The notes under the pieces are model-generated. The model was given only the letters and a program-made list of their open reading frames with translations. It ran no database searches and had not been told where the DNA came from. Of a stretch of DNA of 64,000 nucleotides, positions 27,669 through 37,746 are shown piece by piece; positions within the stretch are counted from its first letter, which is position 1; the number at the start of each line of letters is the position of its first letter. The position numbers and the translations under genes are program-made. The stretch spans positions 1 through 64,000 of the forward strand of contig NZ_JOJP01000001.1 of the NCBI RefSeq assembly GCF_000710775.1, given 5' to 3'. This DNA comes from Endozoicomonas elysicola. GTDB lineage: Bacteria > Pseudomonadota > Gammaproteobacteria > Pseudomonadales > Endozoicomonadaceae.

Positions 27669-29171
27669 CTACTTACGCTTGGTATTTTCACTGCACTGCC
27701 AGCTCTGAGTAACTGCGTCATGCTCGAAAGATTCAATTTCCACATCAAACTGCCAGATTCTGTGTATGTGTTTGAGTAGTTCATCCGTTTCTTTACCCAA
27801 CGGCCTTCCCTGATGTTGATAATGACGAAGCGTCAACGTTCTATCGCCTCGAACATTCACATTATAAACCTGAATATTGGGTTCACGGTTTCCCAGGTTG
27901 TATTGGGCAGCCAGAGACTCACGAATAGTTTTATAGCCTATTTCATCATGAATACTATCCACCTCCAGATAAGAGCGGGATTCATCATCCAGAATGGAAA
28001 ACAACCTTAAATCTCTCATAATCTTAGGAGAAAGAAACTGCAGAATAAAACTTTCATCTTTAAAGTTTTTCATAGCAAAGTGCACAGTATCCAGCCAGTC
28101 ACTCCCAGCTATATCCGGAAACCACTCTCGATCTTCATCAGTAGGATTCTCACAAATACGCCGAATATCCATGAACATACTGAAGCCAAGTGTGTATGGA
28201 TTGATACCGCTGTAGTGCGGACTATCAAAAGGTGGTTGATAAATAACACTGGAATGAGAGTGAAGAAACTCCAACATGAAGCCATCAGACACTTTGCCTT
28301 CATTGTAAAGCTCATGAAGAAGGTGATAGTGCCAGAAGCATGCCCAGCCTTCATTCATCACCTGGGTTTGTTTCTGAGGATAATAGTATTGGGCAATTTT
28401 TCTGGCTATTCGTAAGAGCTCACGCTGCCAGGTCTCAAGGAGTGGGGCATTCTTTTCAAAGAAATAGAGCAAATTTTCTTCAGGATCTTTTGGGAACCGC
28501 TCTTCTTTTTCTTCTTCTGTTTTCTCAACTTTTGGAATGGTTGTCCATATATCGTTTAATGTTCGCTGTATGTATTCCGCCCTGTCTTCCTGCCTTGCTT
28601 TTTCCTGCTCAGCCGAAAGGGGGCTTGGTCTTTTATACCGGTTAACTCCCTGATTCATTAATGCATGGCAGGCATCCAATATTTCTTCAACTGCCTCGAT
28701 GCCATATTTCTCTTCGCACTGGGCAATGTAGTTTTTCGCAAATAACAAATAATCAATGATGGACTCAGCATCTGTCCACGTCTGGAATAAATAGTTACCT
28801 TTGAAGAACGAGTTATGACCATAACTGGCATGAGCTAATACCAATGCCTGCATCGTGATCGTATTTTCTTCCATCAGATAGGCAATGCAGGGATTTGAGT
28901 TAATCACAATTTCATAAGCCAGCCCCATTCTACCCCTCTGATAATTCTGCTGGGTATGGAGAAAGTGCTTACCAAAGCTCCAGTGATTGTACATTAATGG
29001 CATACCTGTAGAAGCATAGGCATCCATCATCTGCTCTGAGCTGATAATCTCAATTTGATTTGGATAAGTATCCAACCGAAAACGATCCGCAAGACGAGCA
29101 AGCTCCTTATCGTATTGTTGAATCAGCTCAAAGGTCCACTCAAGACCCGTAGAGATCAACTTGCTACTCAT
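27669..29171 (-). CDS. ycgB: SpoVR family protein (YcgB-like)
   Basis: The 500-residue protein is a full-length SpoVR/YcgB homologue. Recognisable blocks are [83 protein letters not shown], and near the C-terminus [39 protein letters not shown]. Its molecular role is unknown; in enterobacteria it is co-induced with yeaG and yeaH under nitrogen starvation and stationary phase. Its ATG overlaps the yeaH stop by four bases, so it is the third gene of the prkA-yeaH-spoVR operon. About 500 residues is normal for the family. Confidence 0.93.
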   Translation of the reverse strand: MSSKLISTGLEWTFELIQQYDKELARLADRFRLDTYPNQIEIISSEQMMDAYASTGMPLMYNHWSFGKHFLHTQQNYQRGRMGLAYEIVINSNPCIAYLMEENTITMQALVLAHASYGHNSFFKGNYLFQTWTDAESIIDYLLFAKNYIAQCEEKYGIEAVEEILDACHALMNQGVNRYKRPSPLSAEQEKARQEDRAEYIQRTLNDIWTTIPKVEKTEEEKEERFPKDPEENLLYFFEKNAPLLETWQRELLRIARKIAQYYYPQKQTQVMNEGWACFWHYHLLHELYNEGKVSDGFMLEFLHSHSSVIYQPPFDSPHYSGINPYTLGFSMFMDIRRICENPTDEDREWFPDIAGSDWLDTVHFAMKNFKDESFILQFLSPKIMRDLRLFSILDDESRSYLEVDSIHDEIGYKTIRESLAAQYNLGNREPNIQVYNVNVRGDRTLTLRHYQHQGRPLGKETDELLKHIHRIWQFDVEIESFEHDAVTQSWQCSENTKRK

Positions 29172-30445
29172 GCATTTTCCTTCTTCTCAAACAGTTTTCG
29201 GAAAACCGGATAAATATCATTGGGTGATTTGATCTGCTGCATGGCAAAGTGATCTTTAAACTTCTCCGCAACACTCTGGTACTCACGCCATAAATTCTGA
29301 TGGGCACGATCAGTGATTTCCACATAACAGTAGTACTGAACCTTTTGCATGATCTGCTCAGTCAGAATCTTGGTACAGACACTGGAGTCGCCTTCCCAGT
29401 TATCTCCATCAGATGCCTGGGCAACATAGATATTCCAGTCAGCTGGGCTGTAGCGTTTGTTAATAACATCACGCGTCATTTCCAGAGCACTGGAGACAAT
29501 AGTTCCACCAGTTTCTCTTGAGTAGAAAAAGTCATCTTCATCTACCTCTTTTGCCGCTGTATGATGACGAATGAAAACCACTTCAATCTCTTTGTAATTA
29601 CGCTGTAGAAACAGATAGAGCAAAATGAAGAACCGCTTCGCCATGTCTTTGATATCCTGAGTCATTGATCCAGACACATCCATCACACAGAACATAACGG
29701 CTTTATTACTTGGAGAAGGCACTTTGACCATGTTGTTGTATTTCAGGTCAAAATCATCAATAAAGGGTAGTTTTTTCAGCTTGGCATTAAGCTCTTTTAT
29801 TCGTTCCCTTAACTCAATTACTCTCTGCTGATCCGTTTCATCAGGGCTTACTTCCATCTCTCTGAGCTCTTTTTTAAGTGCGCGTATTTCACGACGATCT
29901 CCGCCAGATAATGCAATACGGCGAGCATGCGCTGAACGCAGGGAACGTACTACATTCAAGCGATCTGGAGAACCTGCGGTCGTATACCCTGCCTGCCGGA
30001 TCTTAAACTCCGTCATGTCCTCCAACTGTTTCCTGACTAGATTGGGCAGCTCCAGGTTGTCAAACATATGCTCCAGAAACTCGTCATGATTAATCTGGAA
30101 ACTGAATTCGTCCATTCCTTCGCCGCTGTTGCCAGCTTTACCCTTACCACTACCAGAACCACTGCCACCGGATGGCCGTTTTATACGGTCACCACTGACA
30201 AACTCCTTGTTACCTGGATGGACCTGCTTATAACGTCCACCCTGACCATGATGGAAAGTCGGCTCGGATAGATCTTTGGTAGGAATGGTGACTTCACTTC
30301 CAGAAACAACATCAGTGATGGAGCGTTTATTCACAGCATCAGACACTGCTTTCTTGATGTGCTTCTTATATCTTTCAAGAAACCGCTGACGATTGACGGT
30401 ACTTTTATTTTTTCCATTCAACCGTCGATCGATAATAATACTCAT
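29168..30445 (-). CDS. yeaH: DUF444 protein YeaH (VWA-like)
   Basis: The 425-residue protein matches YeaH end to end: [30 protein letters not shown] at the start, GSGSGKG linker, and a von Willebrand A-like domain with [30 protein letters not shown] (MIDAS-type DxSxS), followed by [13 protein letters not shown] and [13 protein letters not shown]. It works with the kinase PrkA/YeaG; the exact activity is unknown. ATG 30445 with AAGGAGC seven bases upstream is preferred to an earlier start. It overlaps spoVR by four bases and follows prkA after 102 bases that contain a large hairpin (30485-30538). Confidence 0.93.
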   Translation of the reverse strand: MSIIIDRRLNGKNKSTVNRQRFLERYKKHIKKAVSDAVNKRSITDVVSGSEVTIPTKDLSEPTFHHGQGGRYKQVHPGNKEFVSGDRIKRPSGGSGSGSGKGKAGNSGEGMDEFSFQINHDEFLEHMFDNLELPNLVRKQLEDMTEFKIRQAGYTTAGSPDRLNVVRSLRSAHARRIALSGGDRREIRALKKELREMEVSPDETDQQRVIELRERIKELNAKLKKLPFIDDFDLKYNNMVKVPSPSNKAVMFCVMDVSGSMTQDIKDMAKRFFILLYLFLQRNYKEIEVVFIRHHTAAKEVDEDDFFYSRETGGTIVSSALEMTRDVINKRYSPADWNIYVAQASDGDNWEGDSSVCTKILTEQIMQKVQYYCYVEITDRAHQNLWREYQSVAEKFKDHFAMQQIKSPNDIYPVFRKLFEKKENA

Positions 30446-30484
30446 GAACACGCTCCTTGTGCACTTCATAGGTATAACAGGGCG

Positions 30485-30538
30485 GGCAGAGCAGGCAGGG
30501 TGGAAGTCCTTTCACCCTGGATAATCGCTCACTCTGCC
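30485..30538 (-). promoter_or_regulatory. Intra-operon hairpin between prkA and yeaH
   Basis: An inner stem CAGGGTG - loop GAAGTCCTTT - CACCCTG (30496-30519) is enclosed by outer arms GGCAGAG (30485-30491) and CTCTGCC (30532-30538). There is no T-run, so this looks like an mRNA stability/processing or attenuation hairpin that would set the PrkA:YeaH ratio. That role is inference. Confidence 0.5.
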
Positions 30539-30547
30539 AGAGCAACC

Positions 30548-32470
30548 TTACTGCGACTTGCGGACACGAATATACCATTCCGCCAGTAGTCGAACCTGCT
30601 TCTCGGTATATCCTCGCTCTACCATACGTTTAACAAACTCATTGTGTTTTTTCTGGTCGTCATTACTGCCTTTGGCATTAAAGGAGATAACCGGCAACAG
30701 ATCTTCAGTATTTGAGAACATCTTCTTCTCAATCACTGAACGCATTTTTTCATAGCTGAGCCAGCTGGGATTCTTCCCGTTATGGTTAGCCCTGGCCCTC
30801 AAGACAAAGTTGACCACTTCATTACGAAAATCCTTTGGATTGGCGATACTGGCAGCCTTCTCTATTTTCTCCAACTCATCATTAATCGCTGAACGATCAA
30901 GAATGTCGCCAGTTTCAGGATCCCGATACTCCTGATCCTGAATCCAGAAATCTGCATAGGTAATGTATCGGTCAAAAATGTTCTGACCATACTCTGAATA
31001 TGACTCAAGATAAGCAGTCTGTATTTCCTTACCCAGAGACTCAATGTACTTAGGCGCCAGAAACTCCTTTACATACCGCAGATAGCGTTCATGCACTTCT
31101 TTGGGATATTGCTGCTGCTCTATCTGTTGTTCCAGTACATACAGCATGTGAACCGGATTGGCAGCAACTTCTGTAGGATCAAAGTTGAAGACCTTTGAGA
31201 GAATTTTGAAGGCAAAACGGGTTGAAAGGCCTTCCATCCCTTCATCAACACCCGCTGAATCCTTGTACTCCTGCAGCGGCTTGGCATTAGGATCCGTATC
31301 TTTCAGGTTTTCACCGTCATAAATCCGCATCTTGGAATAAACGTTGGAATTTTCCGGCTCTTTAATTCGCGATAAAACTGTAAACTTTGCCAACATTTTC
31401 AACGTATCAGGCGCACAAGGCGAGTCCTTCAGTGAGCTGTGAGCAAGAAGCTTCTCATAGATATGGATTTCTTCCGTAACCCGGGTGCAGTAGGGCACTT
31501 TGACGATATTCACCCGGTCAATAAAGGCCTCATTGGTTTTATTATTCCTGAACGTTTGCCACTCTGATTCGTTGGAGTGGGCCAGAATAATCCCATTATA
31601 AGGAATAGCCCCCATACCTTCGGTACTGTTGTAGTTACCTTCCTGAGTAGCGGTCAGCAACGGATGAAGCACCTTGATTGGTGCCTTGAACATTTCCACA
31701 AACTCCATCATGCCCTGGTTGGCACGACAGAGCGCACCTGAGAAGCTATAGGCATCCGGATCATCCTGGGAATATTCTTCAAGCTGACGTATATCGACTT
31801 TACCGACCAGGCTGGAAATATCCTGGTTGTTCTCATCACCAGGCTCCGTCTTGGCAATCGCTACCTGATTGAGAATACTGGGGTGGAGCTTAACCACCTT
31901 GAACTTGGTAATGTCGCCACCAAACTCATTCAAGCGTTTCACCGCCCAGGGCGACATAATCCCACCCAGATAACGGTTAGGAATGCCGTACTCTTTTTCC
32001 AAAATATCGGCATCTTCTCCGGGGTTAAACAGGTTCAAAGGAGATTCAAAAACTGGCGACCCCTTGATGGCATAAAGCGGTACTTTTTCCATCAAAGCCT
32101 TGAGTCGTTCTGCCAGAGAGGATTTACCCCCACCCACTGGACCGAGCAAATAGAGAATCTGCTTCTTTTCCTCAAGCCCCTGAGCCGCGTGCTTAAAATA
32201 AGAAACAATCTGATCTACAGCATCTTCCATTCCATAAAACTCACGGAAAGCCGGGTAACGTTTGATCAGTTTGTTGGAAAATATTCGACTGAGTCTTGAG
32301 TCCCTGGAGGTATCAACCATCTCAGGTTCACCAATGGCCATCAACATGCGCTCGGCCGCACTAGCATATGCAGAAGGATCCTGCTTACATAATGCCAGAT
32401 ATTCCTGAATGGTCAGCTCTTCCTGCTGTGTAGATTGAAATCTCTGCTGATAGTTATTGAAGATATCCAT
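30548..32470 (-). CDS. prkA: PrkA-type serine protein kinase / AAA protein (YeaG)
   Basis: The 640-residue protein has an N-terminal AAA-type region with Walker A LLGPVGGGKSSLAERLK (about residue 115), HSNESEWQTFRNNKTNEAFIDRVNIVKVPYC typical of PrkA, and a C-terminal kinase-like part (residues about 430-640). E. coli YeaG is 644 residues. It is the first gene of the operon with yeaH and spoVR; in enterobacteria this set responds to nitrogen starvation, general stress and stationary phase. Its start is preceded by GGTGAAGG. The upstream region has no sign of a nearby activator gene such as ntrC. Confidence 0.95.
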   Translation of the reverse strand: MDIFNNYQQRFQSTQQEELTIQEYLALCKQDPSAYASAAERMLMAIGEPEMVDTSRDSRLSRIFSNKLIKRYPAFREFYGMEDAVDQIVSYFKHAAQGLEEKKQILYLLGPVGGGKSSLAERLKALMEKVPLYAIKGSPVFESPLNLFNPGEDADILEKEYGIPNRYLGGIMSPWAVKRLNEFGGDITKFKVVKLHPSILNQVAIAKTEPGDENNQDISSLVGKVDIRQLEEYSQDDPDAYSFSGALCRANQGMMEFVEMFKAPIKVLHPLLTATQEGNYNSTEGMGAIPYNGIILAHSNESEWQTFRNNKTNEAFIDRVNIVKVPYCTRVTEEIHIYEKLLAHSSLKDSPCAPDTLKMLAKFTVLSRIKEPENSNVYSKMRIYDGENLKDTDPNAKPLQEYKDSAGVDEGMEGLSTRFAFKILSKVFNFDPTEVAANPVHMLYVLEQQIEQQQYPKEVHERYLRYVKEFLAPKYIESLGKEIQTAYLESYSEYGQNIFDRYITYADFWIQDQEYRDPETGDILDRSAINDELEKIEKAASIANPKDFRNEVVNFVLRARANHNGKNPSWLSYEKMRSVIEKKMFSNTEDLLPVISFNAKGSNDDQKKHNEFVKRMVERGYTEKQVRLLAEWYIRVRKSQ

Positions 32471-32625
32471 GCCTTCACCCGCCTTTGTCTGCTTGATTTC
32501 CTGAAACAGTTACCAGGAACGTTTGACCGATAGCCATACTGGAAGCCCACCCCTCTCAGCATTAGGTATCGGCAGAGTCAGAACTTTGACCACATTTTTT
32601 TATAACTTTTATCAATCACTCTCAA

Positions 32626-33054
32626 ATGACAAAAAAGCAATTGAAACCGATTCTAAAAGCTATAGAAAAACATGACATAAAATACCTGCCAGACAATCCA
32701 GAGTGTCGTGACCGGCAAAAGCGGGATACAAAATTCAGTCTAAAAAATCTGACCTACATCCATGCATTTTTTCAAATAACTGGCTTCAATTCAGCATGCT
32801 GGCAGAGATATTATTCTTCATTGCTCGCAACTTCTGATGGTCTGGCACTCAGCTCTCTCATCCTGAAAAAGCTGCCTGACAAGTACCGCCCAGCCAAACA
32901 CCCATTATTTACAACAGTGATTTGGCAGTGCAGTTTTTCTTGCCCCAGATTTTATAATGTGGATTTTTCCTTACTTCTGCAACTGTTGAATCATTGCATG
33001 GAGAAAACGTGTTGCTTCACCGCCCGTCGCAGCCCGGTGATCAAACGACAGTGA
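32626..33054 (+). CDS. Doubtful hypothetical gene overlapping the E2 gene
   Basis: An open frame of 142 codons begins at ATG 32626 in a 500-base stretch between prkA and the keto-acid dehydrogenase E2 gene and runs 84 bases into the latter on the opposite strand. The product is basic (KKQLKPILKAIEKHDIKYL...) with no recognised motif. There is no ribosome-binding site, so it may be chance. If it is not real, the 32471-32970 gap holds only the prkA promoter and the E2 3' region. Confidence 0.25.
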   Translation: MTKKQLKPILKAIEKHDIKYLPDNPECRDRQKRDTKFSLKNLTYIHAFFQITGFNSACWQRYYSSLLATSDGLALSSLILKKLPDKYRPAKHPLFTTVIWQCSFSCPRFYNVDFSLLLQLLNHCMEKTCCFTARRSPVIKRQ

Positions 33055-34068
33055 CAGCGGTAACATTCGGTGACTTTCAGGTTTACCCGAAATACTGACA
33101 ATTTCATTTCTTAAGCGCCCAACACCGATAATGCAAACCATTGGGGGCACAACAACCGGCGTTGCATACTTTCCAGCAAAAACGCCAAAATTACTCAAAG
33201 TAATAGTGGCTCCCTGAAGCTCTGAGTTTGGAAGACTTCTGTCTTTCACACCCTCTCTAAGTTCATTGATCCTTGTGCGCACCTCCTCTTTTTCCATACG
33301 AGCAGCATCACGTATAACCGGCACAAATAAGCCTTCCTCACTATCCACAGCCAAGCCAAGATTAACCATTCCATGAAGCTGTCGACTCAATGTTGAGCCG
33401 TCAAACCAGGCATTGAGGGCTGGTTCCACCTCACAGGCAGCAGCAATTGCCTGTATGAGCCGAACCGTAATATCTTCTTTATCCTGCCAATGGTCGATAT
33501 CCACATCGTCAAACAGTGTCACCGGAACCACGGCTGCATGTGACTCTGCCATGGTTCGGGCCATATGCTTTCGAACCCCCTTTAGGGGCTCAGGGTTCTC
33601 TAAGGAATAGGAGACAGGGCTTTCTATAGACACGGCATTACGACGACTGGCAGCAGAGCCCAGATCGACACTGAATTGCTCAGCGAGTGCCTGAAGGTTT
33701 TGTTGAGCCTTACTGGGTGAAGATGCCTGTTGCTCCTGCCCCTCTGATGGTGATCCAATAATAAAGGATTCATCACTATTGGCTCTGGAATCATCACTGG
33801 CCAGCTTACCAACAACAGTGCCACTATCTTCCTGATCCGAAACAAACTCCACTAGAGGAGCCCCTGTCAGGATGGTATCTCCAGGCTGACCATATAAACG
33901 GGCAATGACGCCTGTACATGGAGCCGGAACCTCCACTATTGCTTTGGCCGTCTCTACCGAAACCATTGGCTGATCTTCTTTAACACTGTCACCTTCGTAG
34001 ACATGCCACTCAACGATATCAGCCTCAGGAATGCCTTCCCCTAAATCAGGTAAATTAAAAAAACGCAT
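32971..34068 (-). CDS. bkdB: Branched-chain alpha-keto acid dehydrogenase E2 (dihydrolipoyl acyltransferase)
   Basis: The 365-residue E2 has one lipoyl domain (residues 1-77, lipoyl-lysine Lys42 in VETAKAIVEV), a linker, a poorly conserved subunit-binding segment (about 118-145: NLQALAEQFSVDLGSAASR), and the acyltransferase domain ending in SFDHRAATGGEA with the catalytic His. It transfers acyl groups from E1 to CoA. It is the last gene of the leucine dehydrogenase-E1α-E1β-E2 operon. The subunit-binding segment is weaker than usual. No E3 gene follows, so a dihydrolipoamide dehydrogenase from elsewhere must be shared. Confidence 0.9.
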   Translation of the reverse strand: MRFFNLPDLGEGIPEADIVEWHVYEGDSVKEDQPMVSVETAKAIVEVPAPCTGVIARLYGQPGDTILTGAPLVEFVSDQEDSGTVVGKLASDDSRANSDESFIIGSPSEGQEQQASSPSKAQQNLQALAEQFSVDLGSAASRRNAVSIESPVSYSLENPEPLKGVRKHMARTMAESHAAVVPVTLFDDVDIDHWQDKEDITVRLIQAIAAACEVEPALNAWFDGSTLSRQLHGMVNLGLAVDSEEGLFVPVIRDAARMEKEEVRTRINELREGVKDRSLPNSELQGATITLSNFGVFAGKYATPVVVPPMVCIIGVGRLRNEIVSISGKPESHRMLPLSLSFDHRAATGGEATRFLHAMIQQLQK

Positions 34069-34171
34069 GACTATACCTTTTTATTCTGAAAATGGTTCCA
34101 CTATTACTCTCTTCAAAGTTGCCAGCATTTTGCCGCTCAGGGCTGCTTAAAATAATTGTTCTGTTAACCTT

Positions 34172-35155
34172 TTAATGTCTGGCCAAAGTCCGGATGGCAG
34201 CTCTCACAATATCATCAGCCTGCGGCAGGTAATGATCCTCCATCCGATAGTAAGGCATCGTAGTGTCAAACCCAGTGACTCGTTCCACAGGTGATTTAAG
34301 TTCATCAAATGCTTTTTCCATCAGACCTGCGGCAATCTCTGCCCCTACTCCGAAGCTTCGACAAGCTTCATGCACCACCACACATCGACCAGTCTTCCTG
34401 ACCGATTTCAGAATGGTTTCCATATCCAATGGCTTAATAGTGGCAACATCAATTACTTCCGCAGCAATTCCATGGTTTTCCAGAATATTGGCTGCCTCCG
34501 TAGTTTCTCTGATGGAAGCGCCCCAGCTCACCAGTGTGACATCCTGCCCTACTTTCAATGTAAAACAGGTGTCCAGGGGTAAGGGATCACTGGATATATC
34601 TATGCTCTGTTTGCTGGCCCTGTATATACGTTTTGGTTCAAGGAAAATCACCGGATCCGGTTCACTAATGGCTGAGCGCAGCAAACCATAGGCTCTGACA
34701 GGGGAAGAAGGGATAACTACTCGTAGCCCGGGGATATGAGCAAAGAGTGCTTCTGTACTCTCGGAGTGATGCTCCGGTGCATGAATGCCGCCACCAAACG
34801 GTGCTCGTAACACCATCGGACAGGCCAGACGTCCACGGGTCCGGTTCCTCATGCGTGCTGCATGGCAGATCAGCTGCTCCATGGCAGGAAAGATAAACCC
34901 CATAAACTGTATTTCAGCTACCGGCTTCATCCCCTGGGCAGCCATACCAACACTGATTCCGGCAATCAGGGTCTCAGCCAGCGGAGTATCCATTACTCGT
35001 TTTAAGCCATATTTATCCCGTAACCCCTGAGTCGCCCGAAAAACGCCTCCATTGACGCCTATATCTTCTCCCAGAAGTACTACATCAGGGTCTGATGCCA
35101 TCGCGTGATCAAGTGCCAGATTAACAGCCTCAACCATGGTCAGTTTATTATCCAT
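34172..35155 (-). CDS. bkdA2: Keto acid dehydrogenase E1 component, beta subunit
   Basis: The 327-residue protein is a typical E1β of branched-chain keto acid (or acetoin/pyruvate) dehydrogenases: LLGEDIGVNGGVFRATQGL, MDTPLAETLIAGISVGMAAQGMKPVAEIQFMGF, RAPFGGGIHAPEHHSES and GRCVVVHEACRSFGVGAEI. It forms a heterotetramer with E1α (35148-36272) and uses ThDP. ATG 35155 overlaps the E1α stop by eight bases and has GGAGG upstream; an earlier in-frame start was rejected for that reason. The leucine dehydrogenase next to it supports a branched-chain substrate. Confidence 0.9.
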   Translation of the reverse strand: MDNKLTMVEAVNLALDHAMASDPDVVLLGEDIGVNGGVFRATQGLRDKYGLKRVMDTPLAETLIAGISVGMAAQGMKPVAEIQFMGFIFPAMEQLICHAARMRNRTRGRLACPMVLRAPFGGGIHAPEHHSESTEALFAHIPGLRVVIPSSPVRAYGLLRSAISEPDPVIFLEPKRIYRASKQSIDISSDPLPLDTCFTLKVGQDVTLVSWGASIRETTEAANILENHGIAAEVIDVATIKPLDMETILKSVRKTGRCVVVHEACRSFGVGAEIAAGLMEKAFDELKSPVERVTGFDTTMPYYRMEDHYLPQADDIVRAAIRTLARH

Positions 35156-36272
35156 TATGATGACCTCCGGAAGCATTCAGTTTTTCCTGACGTATCTGCT
35201 CTCTTGCCAGTGCCTCTTGCTTCTGATGAGCCAGCTGGGCCGGCATGTTTGCATAGTGATAATCAAACAGATCTTCAATTTTAGGGAGAGGAGTATTCAA
35301 ATACGTTTGGACAGCTGCATCAATCAAGCGATCAGCTTCTTCTTTTAAAGCCTGCTCTTTACGCTCATCCCATAAACCACGATGGTGTAAAAAGTTACGC
35401 AGTCGTTTGATGGGTTCTTTTTTCCAGGCATCTTTGAGTTCCTCACTCCCCCGGTAGCGACTGGCATCATCCGCAGTAGTGTGATCACAAAGGCGGTAGC
35501 TGATGGCTTCAATAACGGTCGCGCCCTTACCCTGCCGAGCCCGTTCGATTGCCGCACTGATCACATCATGAAGAGCAATAACGTCATTACCGTCCACCTG
35601 AAAAGAGGGTAAGCCTGCAGCCACCCCCTTCTGAGCCAACGTTGGTGCACCTGACTGTATCTTCCGTGGAACCGAAATGGCCCATTGATTGTTGTTAATG
35701 ATATAGACCACCGGTAGCTGCCATGCACCCGCCAGATTAAGCGCTTCACCAAAATCGCCTTTCGATGTTGCACCATCACCCAAGGCACACAATGCGACCC
35801 CCAGAGGATCACCCGCCTCATGTCGGATTTTAATAGCTGTAGCGATACCAGCGGCATGGCCCGCCTGAGTTGCGATGGGGACACAATTAGGTAGGTCCTG
35901 TCCCCAGGCAGGACTGGCACTACCTCGCTCATCCCCTCCCCAATAGAGCATGACATCACTCAAAGGGATACCTCTTCTCATCAACCCTGGGAGGTCTCGA
36001 TAATAAGGTATCAGCACATCATCTTTTTCAAGCAGTGCAGCACAGACAGTACTGATGGCTTCCTGACCAAGGCAGGAAGGGTAAGTCCCCATCTTTCCTG
36101 TTCGTTGCAGAGCCACCGCTTTCTGATCCCCCTGCCGGGCAATCACCATAGTACGATAGTAATCAATGAGAATATCTTCGTTGTTCACCCATGCCGGAAG
36201 ATTTTTGAGAACTTCTCCTTCGGCATCAAGAAACTGTTCCATAGGAAGCATGTTATTTTCGGTAGAATCCAT
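35148..36272 (-). CDS. bkdA1: Keto acid dehydrogenase E1 component, alpha subunit
   Basis: The 374-residue E1α binds thiamine diphosphate through GDGATSKGDFGEALNLAGAWQLPVVYIINNN (the GDG...NN motif). Other landmarks: GTYPSCLGQEAISTVCAALLEKDDVLIPYYRDLP and SYRLCDHTTADDASRYR (the phosphorylation-loop region in mitochondrial homologues). It decarboxylates 2-keto acids from leucine, isoleucine and valine. GGAGGGGGC precedes the ATG. The gene follows leucine dehydrogenase by 14 bases, indicating cotranscription. Confidence 0.9.
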   Translation of the reverse strand: MDSTENNMLPMEQFLDAEGEVLKNLPAWVNNEDILIDYYRTMVIARQGDQKAVALQRTGKMGTYPSCLGQEAISTVCAALLEKDDVLIPYYRDLPGLMRRGIPLSDVMLYWGGDERGSASPAWGQDLPNCVPIATQAGHAAGIATAIKIRHEAGDPLGVALCALGDGATSKGDFGEALNLAGAWQLPVVYIINNNQWAISVPRKIQSGAPTLAQKGVAAGLPSFQVDGNDVIALHDVISAAIERARQGKGATVIEAISYRLCDHTTADDASRYRGSEELKDAWKKEPIKRLRNFLHHRGLWDERKEQALKEEADRLIDAAVQTYLNTPLPKIEDLFDYHYANMPAQLAHQKQEALAREQIRQEKLNASGGHHNG

Positions 36273-36286
36273 TATTGCCCCCTCCT

Positions 36287-37333
36287 TTATGCCGTCAGCT
36301 GTGAAGCGTCATCACCATAAACAATGGCTTCGGCCATTTGGTCAGCGATAACACTGGCTGGTAAACCAGTCTGGTTCTGGCGACTGAAAATCTGCAACAG
36401 CGTATCGTGAATGCCTTTAAGTCTTCTTTGCATATCACTCTGACTACTCTGCAAATACGTCATGGCAACAAAAATCAGCCCACCAGAATTAATCAGGTAG
36501 TCAGGCGCAAAGAGAATCTCTCGATCGAAAAGAGCAAGCCCATCCTGCTCAGTTAACAGCTGATTATTGGCTGAGCCTGCAACAGCTGCACATTGAAGCT
36601 GACCAATCGTTTGGCTATTCAGCACACCACCAAGTCCACAGGGACAGAACAGGTCGCAGGCAACTCCGTATATCTCATCCGGTGCCACTGCTATGGCACC
36701 AAATTCTCTGACACACTGATCAACACGCTGTTGATTGATATCAGCCACAATCAGTTGAACGCCATCGTTGTACAACCGTTCACAAAGTGCGTATCCCACA
36801 TTACCCAACCCCTGCACGGCGACTCTCAATCCTTTCAAGTTATCGGGCAGTGCGGGGTGGGCTTTCAGGCAGGCAAGCACACCGAAGTAAACACCTTCAG
36901 CAGTAAACGGAGCGGGGCTTCCACAGGAAGATGTGCAGGTTACATGGGGAGACTGGGTAGCAATGGTGTCCATATCTGCGACCGTTGTGCCACTATCCAT
37001 AGCGGTGGCATAACGTCCCCCAAGTTCGTTGAGAAATCGCCCAAAAGCTTCAAAAAGGGCTTTTCGGTCATAGTCACCCTCAGGTTCCATAATGACTGCT
37101 TTACCTCCCCCGAGCTCAAGGCCAGCAAGGGCAGACTTGTAGCTCATTCCACGGGCAAGACGAATGGCGTCAGTAATAGCTTCGTTTGAAGAAGAGTAAG
37201 GAATAATTCGACAGCCACCGAGGGCAGGTCCCCTGCGGGTACTGTGAATGGCGATGACGGATTTGAGGCCGGATGCTTCATCAAATTTGCAATGCAGGTC
37301 ATTGATGCGCGCCTCAGTAATCTGTCTGAACAT
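36287..37333 (-). CDS. ldh: Leucine/valine (branched-chain amino acid) dehydrogenase
   Basis: The 348-residue protein of the Glu/Leu/Phe/Val dehydrogenase family has the substrate loop RGPALGGCRIIPY, catalytic lysines in GMSYKSALAGLELGGGKAVI (Lys66 and Lys78), and the NAD motif VQGLGNVGYAL. It oxidatively deaminates branched-chain amino acids to keto acids, which the following E1/E2 genes degrade to acyl-CoA. It is the first gene of that operon. ATG 37333 has GGAGGG eight bases upstream. The substrate may be leucine or valine; the sequence alone cannot tell. An Lrp regulator 830 bases upstream may control it, like BkdR in pseudomonads. Confidence 0.9.
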   Translation of the reverse strand: MFRQITEARINDLHCKFDEASGLKSVIAIHSTRRGPALGGCRIIPYSSSNEAITDAIRLARGMSYKSALAGLELGGGKAVIMEPEGDYDRKALFEAFGRFLNELGGRYATAMDSGTTVADMDTIATQSPHVTCTSSCGSPAPFTAEGVYFGVLACLKAHPALPDNLKGLRVAVQGLGNVGYALCERLYNDGVQLIVADINQQRVDQCVREFGAIAVAPDEIYGVACDLFCPCGLGGVLNSQTIGQLQCAAVAGSANNQLLTEQDGLALFDREILFAPDYLINSGGLIFVAMTYLQSSQSDMQRRLKGIHDTLLQIFSRQNQTGLPASVIADQMAEAIVYGDDASQLTA

Positions 37334-37746
37334 GACGGGATCCCTCCGTATGTTGCAGAGCAGTAGGCTCTGGTTCAATGCCTTATCTATCGGCCTTCCC
37401 GGGGTGAGGGTAAGCTAACAAACAGGGCTATTTATTTTTATTCTATACGGTAGAGCTTTAATCACGATCAGCTTATAAAGCTCAATTAACCACCAGGCTT
37501 TTTTATAATGCCTTATTCGATTACAGAGGAAATTCTGTACGGTTGTCAACAGCCAAGAAGTTATAAAAAACTTTACCCCCTCCCCTCATTGGCCGCTATT
37601 TAAATTCAGTAATTATCCTCATAGTTCCCGGTTCTGACAGTATAGTTTCACTGGAACTGGTTACCGGAAAGTTATGTAAAAGATGCATTTTGAAAACAAA
37701 AAGTGATAACGTAGTTCTTCCTTCCCGCTAATGCACGGAGGCTAAA
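37334..37746. promoter_or_regulatory. Divergent promoter region of the leucine dehydrogenase operon and the PilZ gene
   Basis: About 410 bases separate the two divergent genes. No additional gene or strong hairpin is seen. Promoters for both must lie here; the AT-rich segment 37430-37520 is the most likely for the minus-strand operon. Confidence 0.4.
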
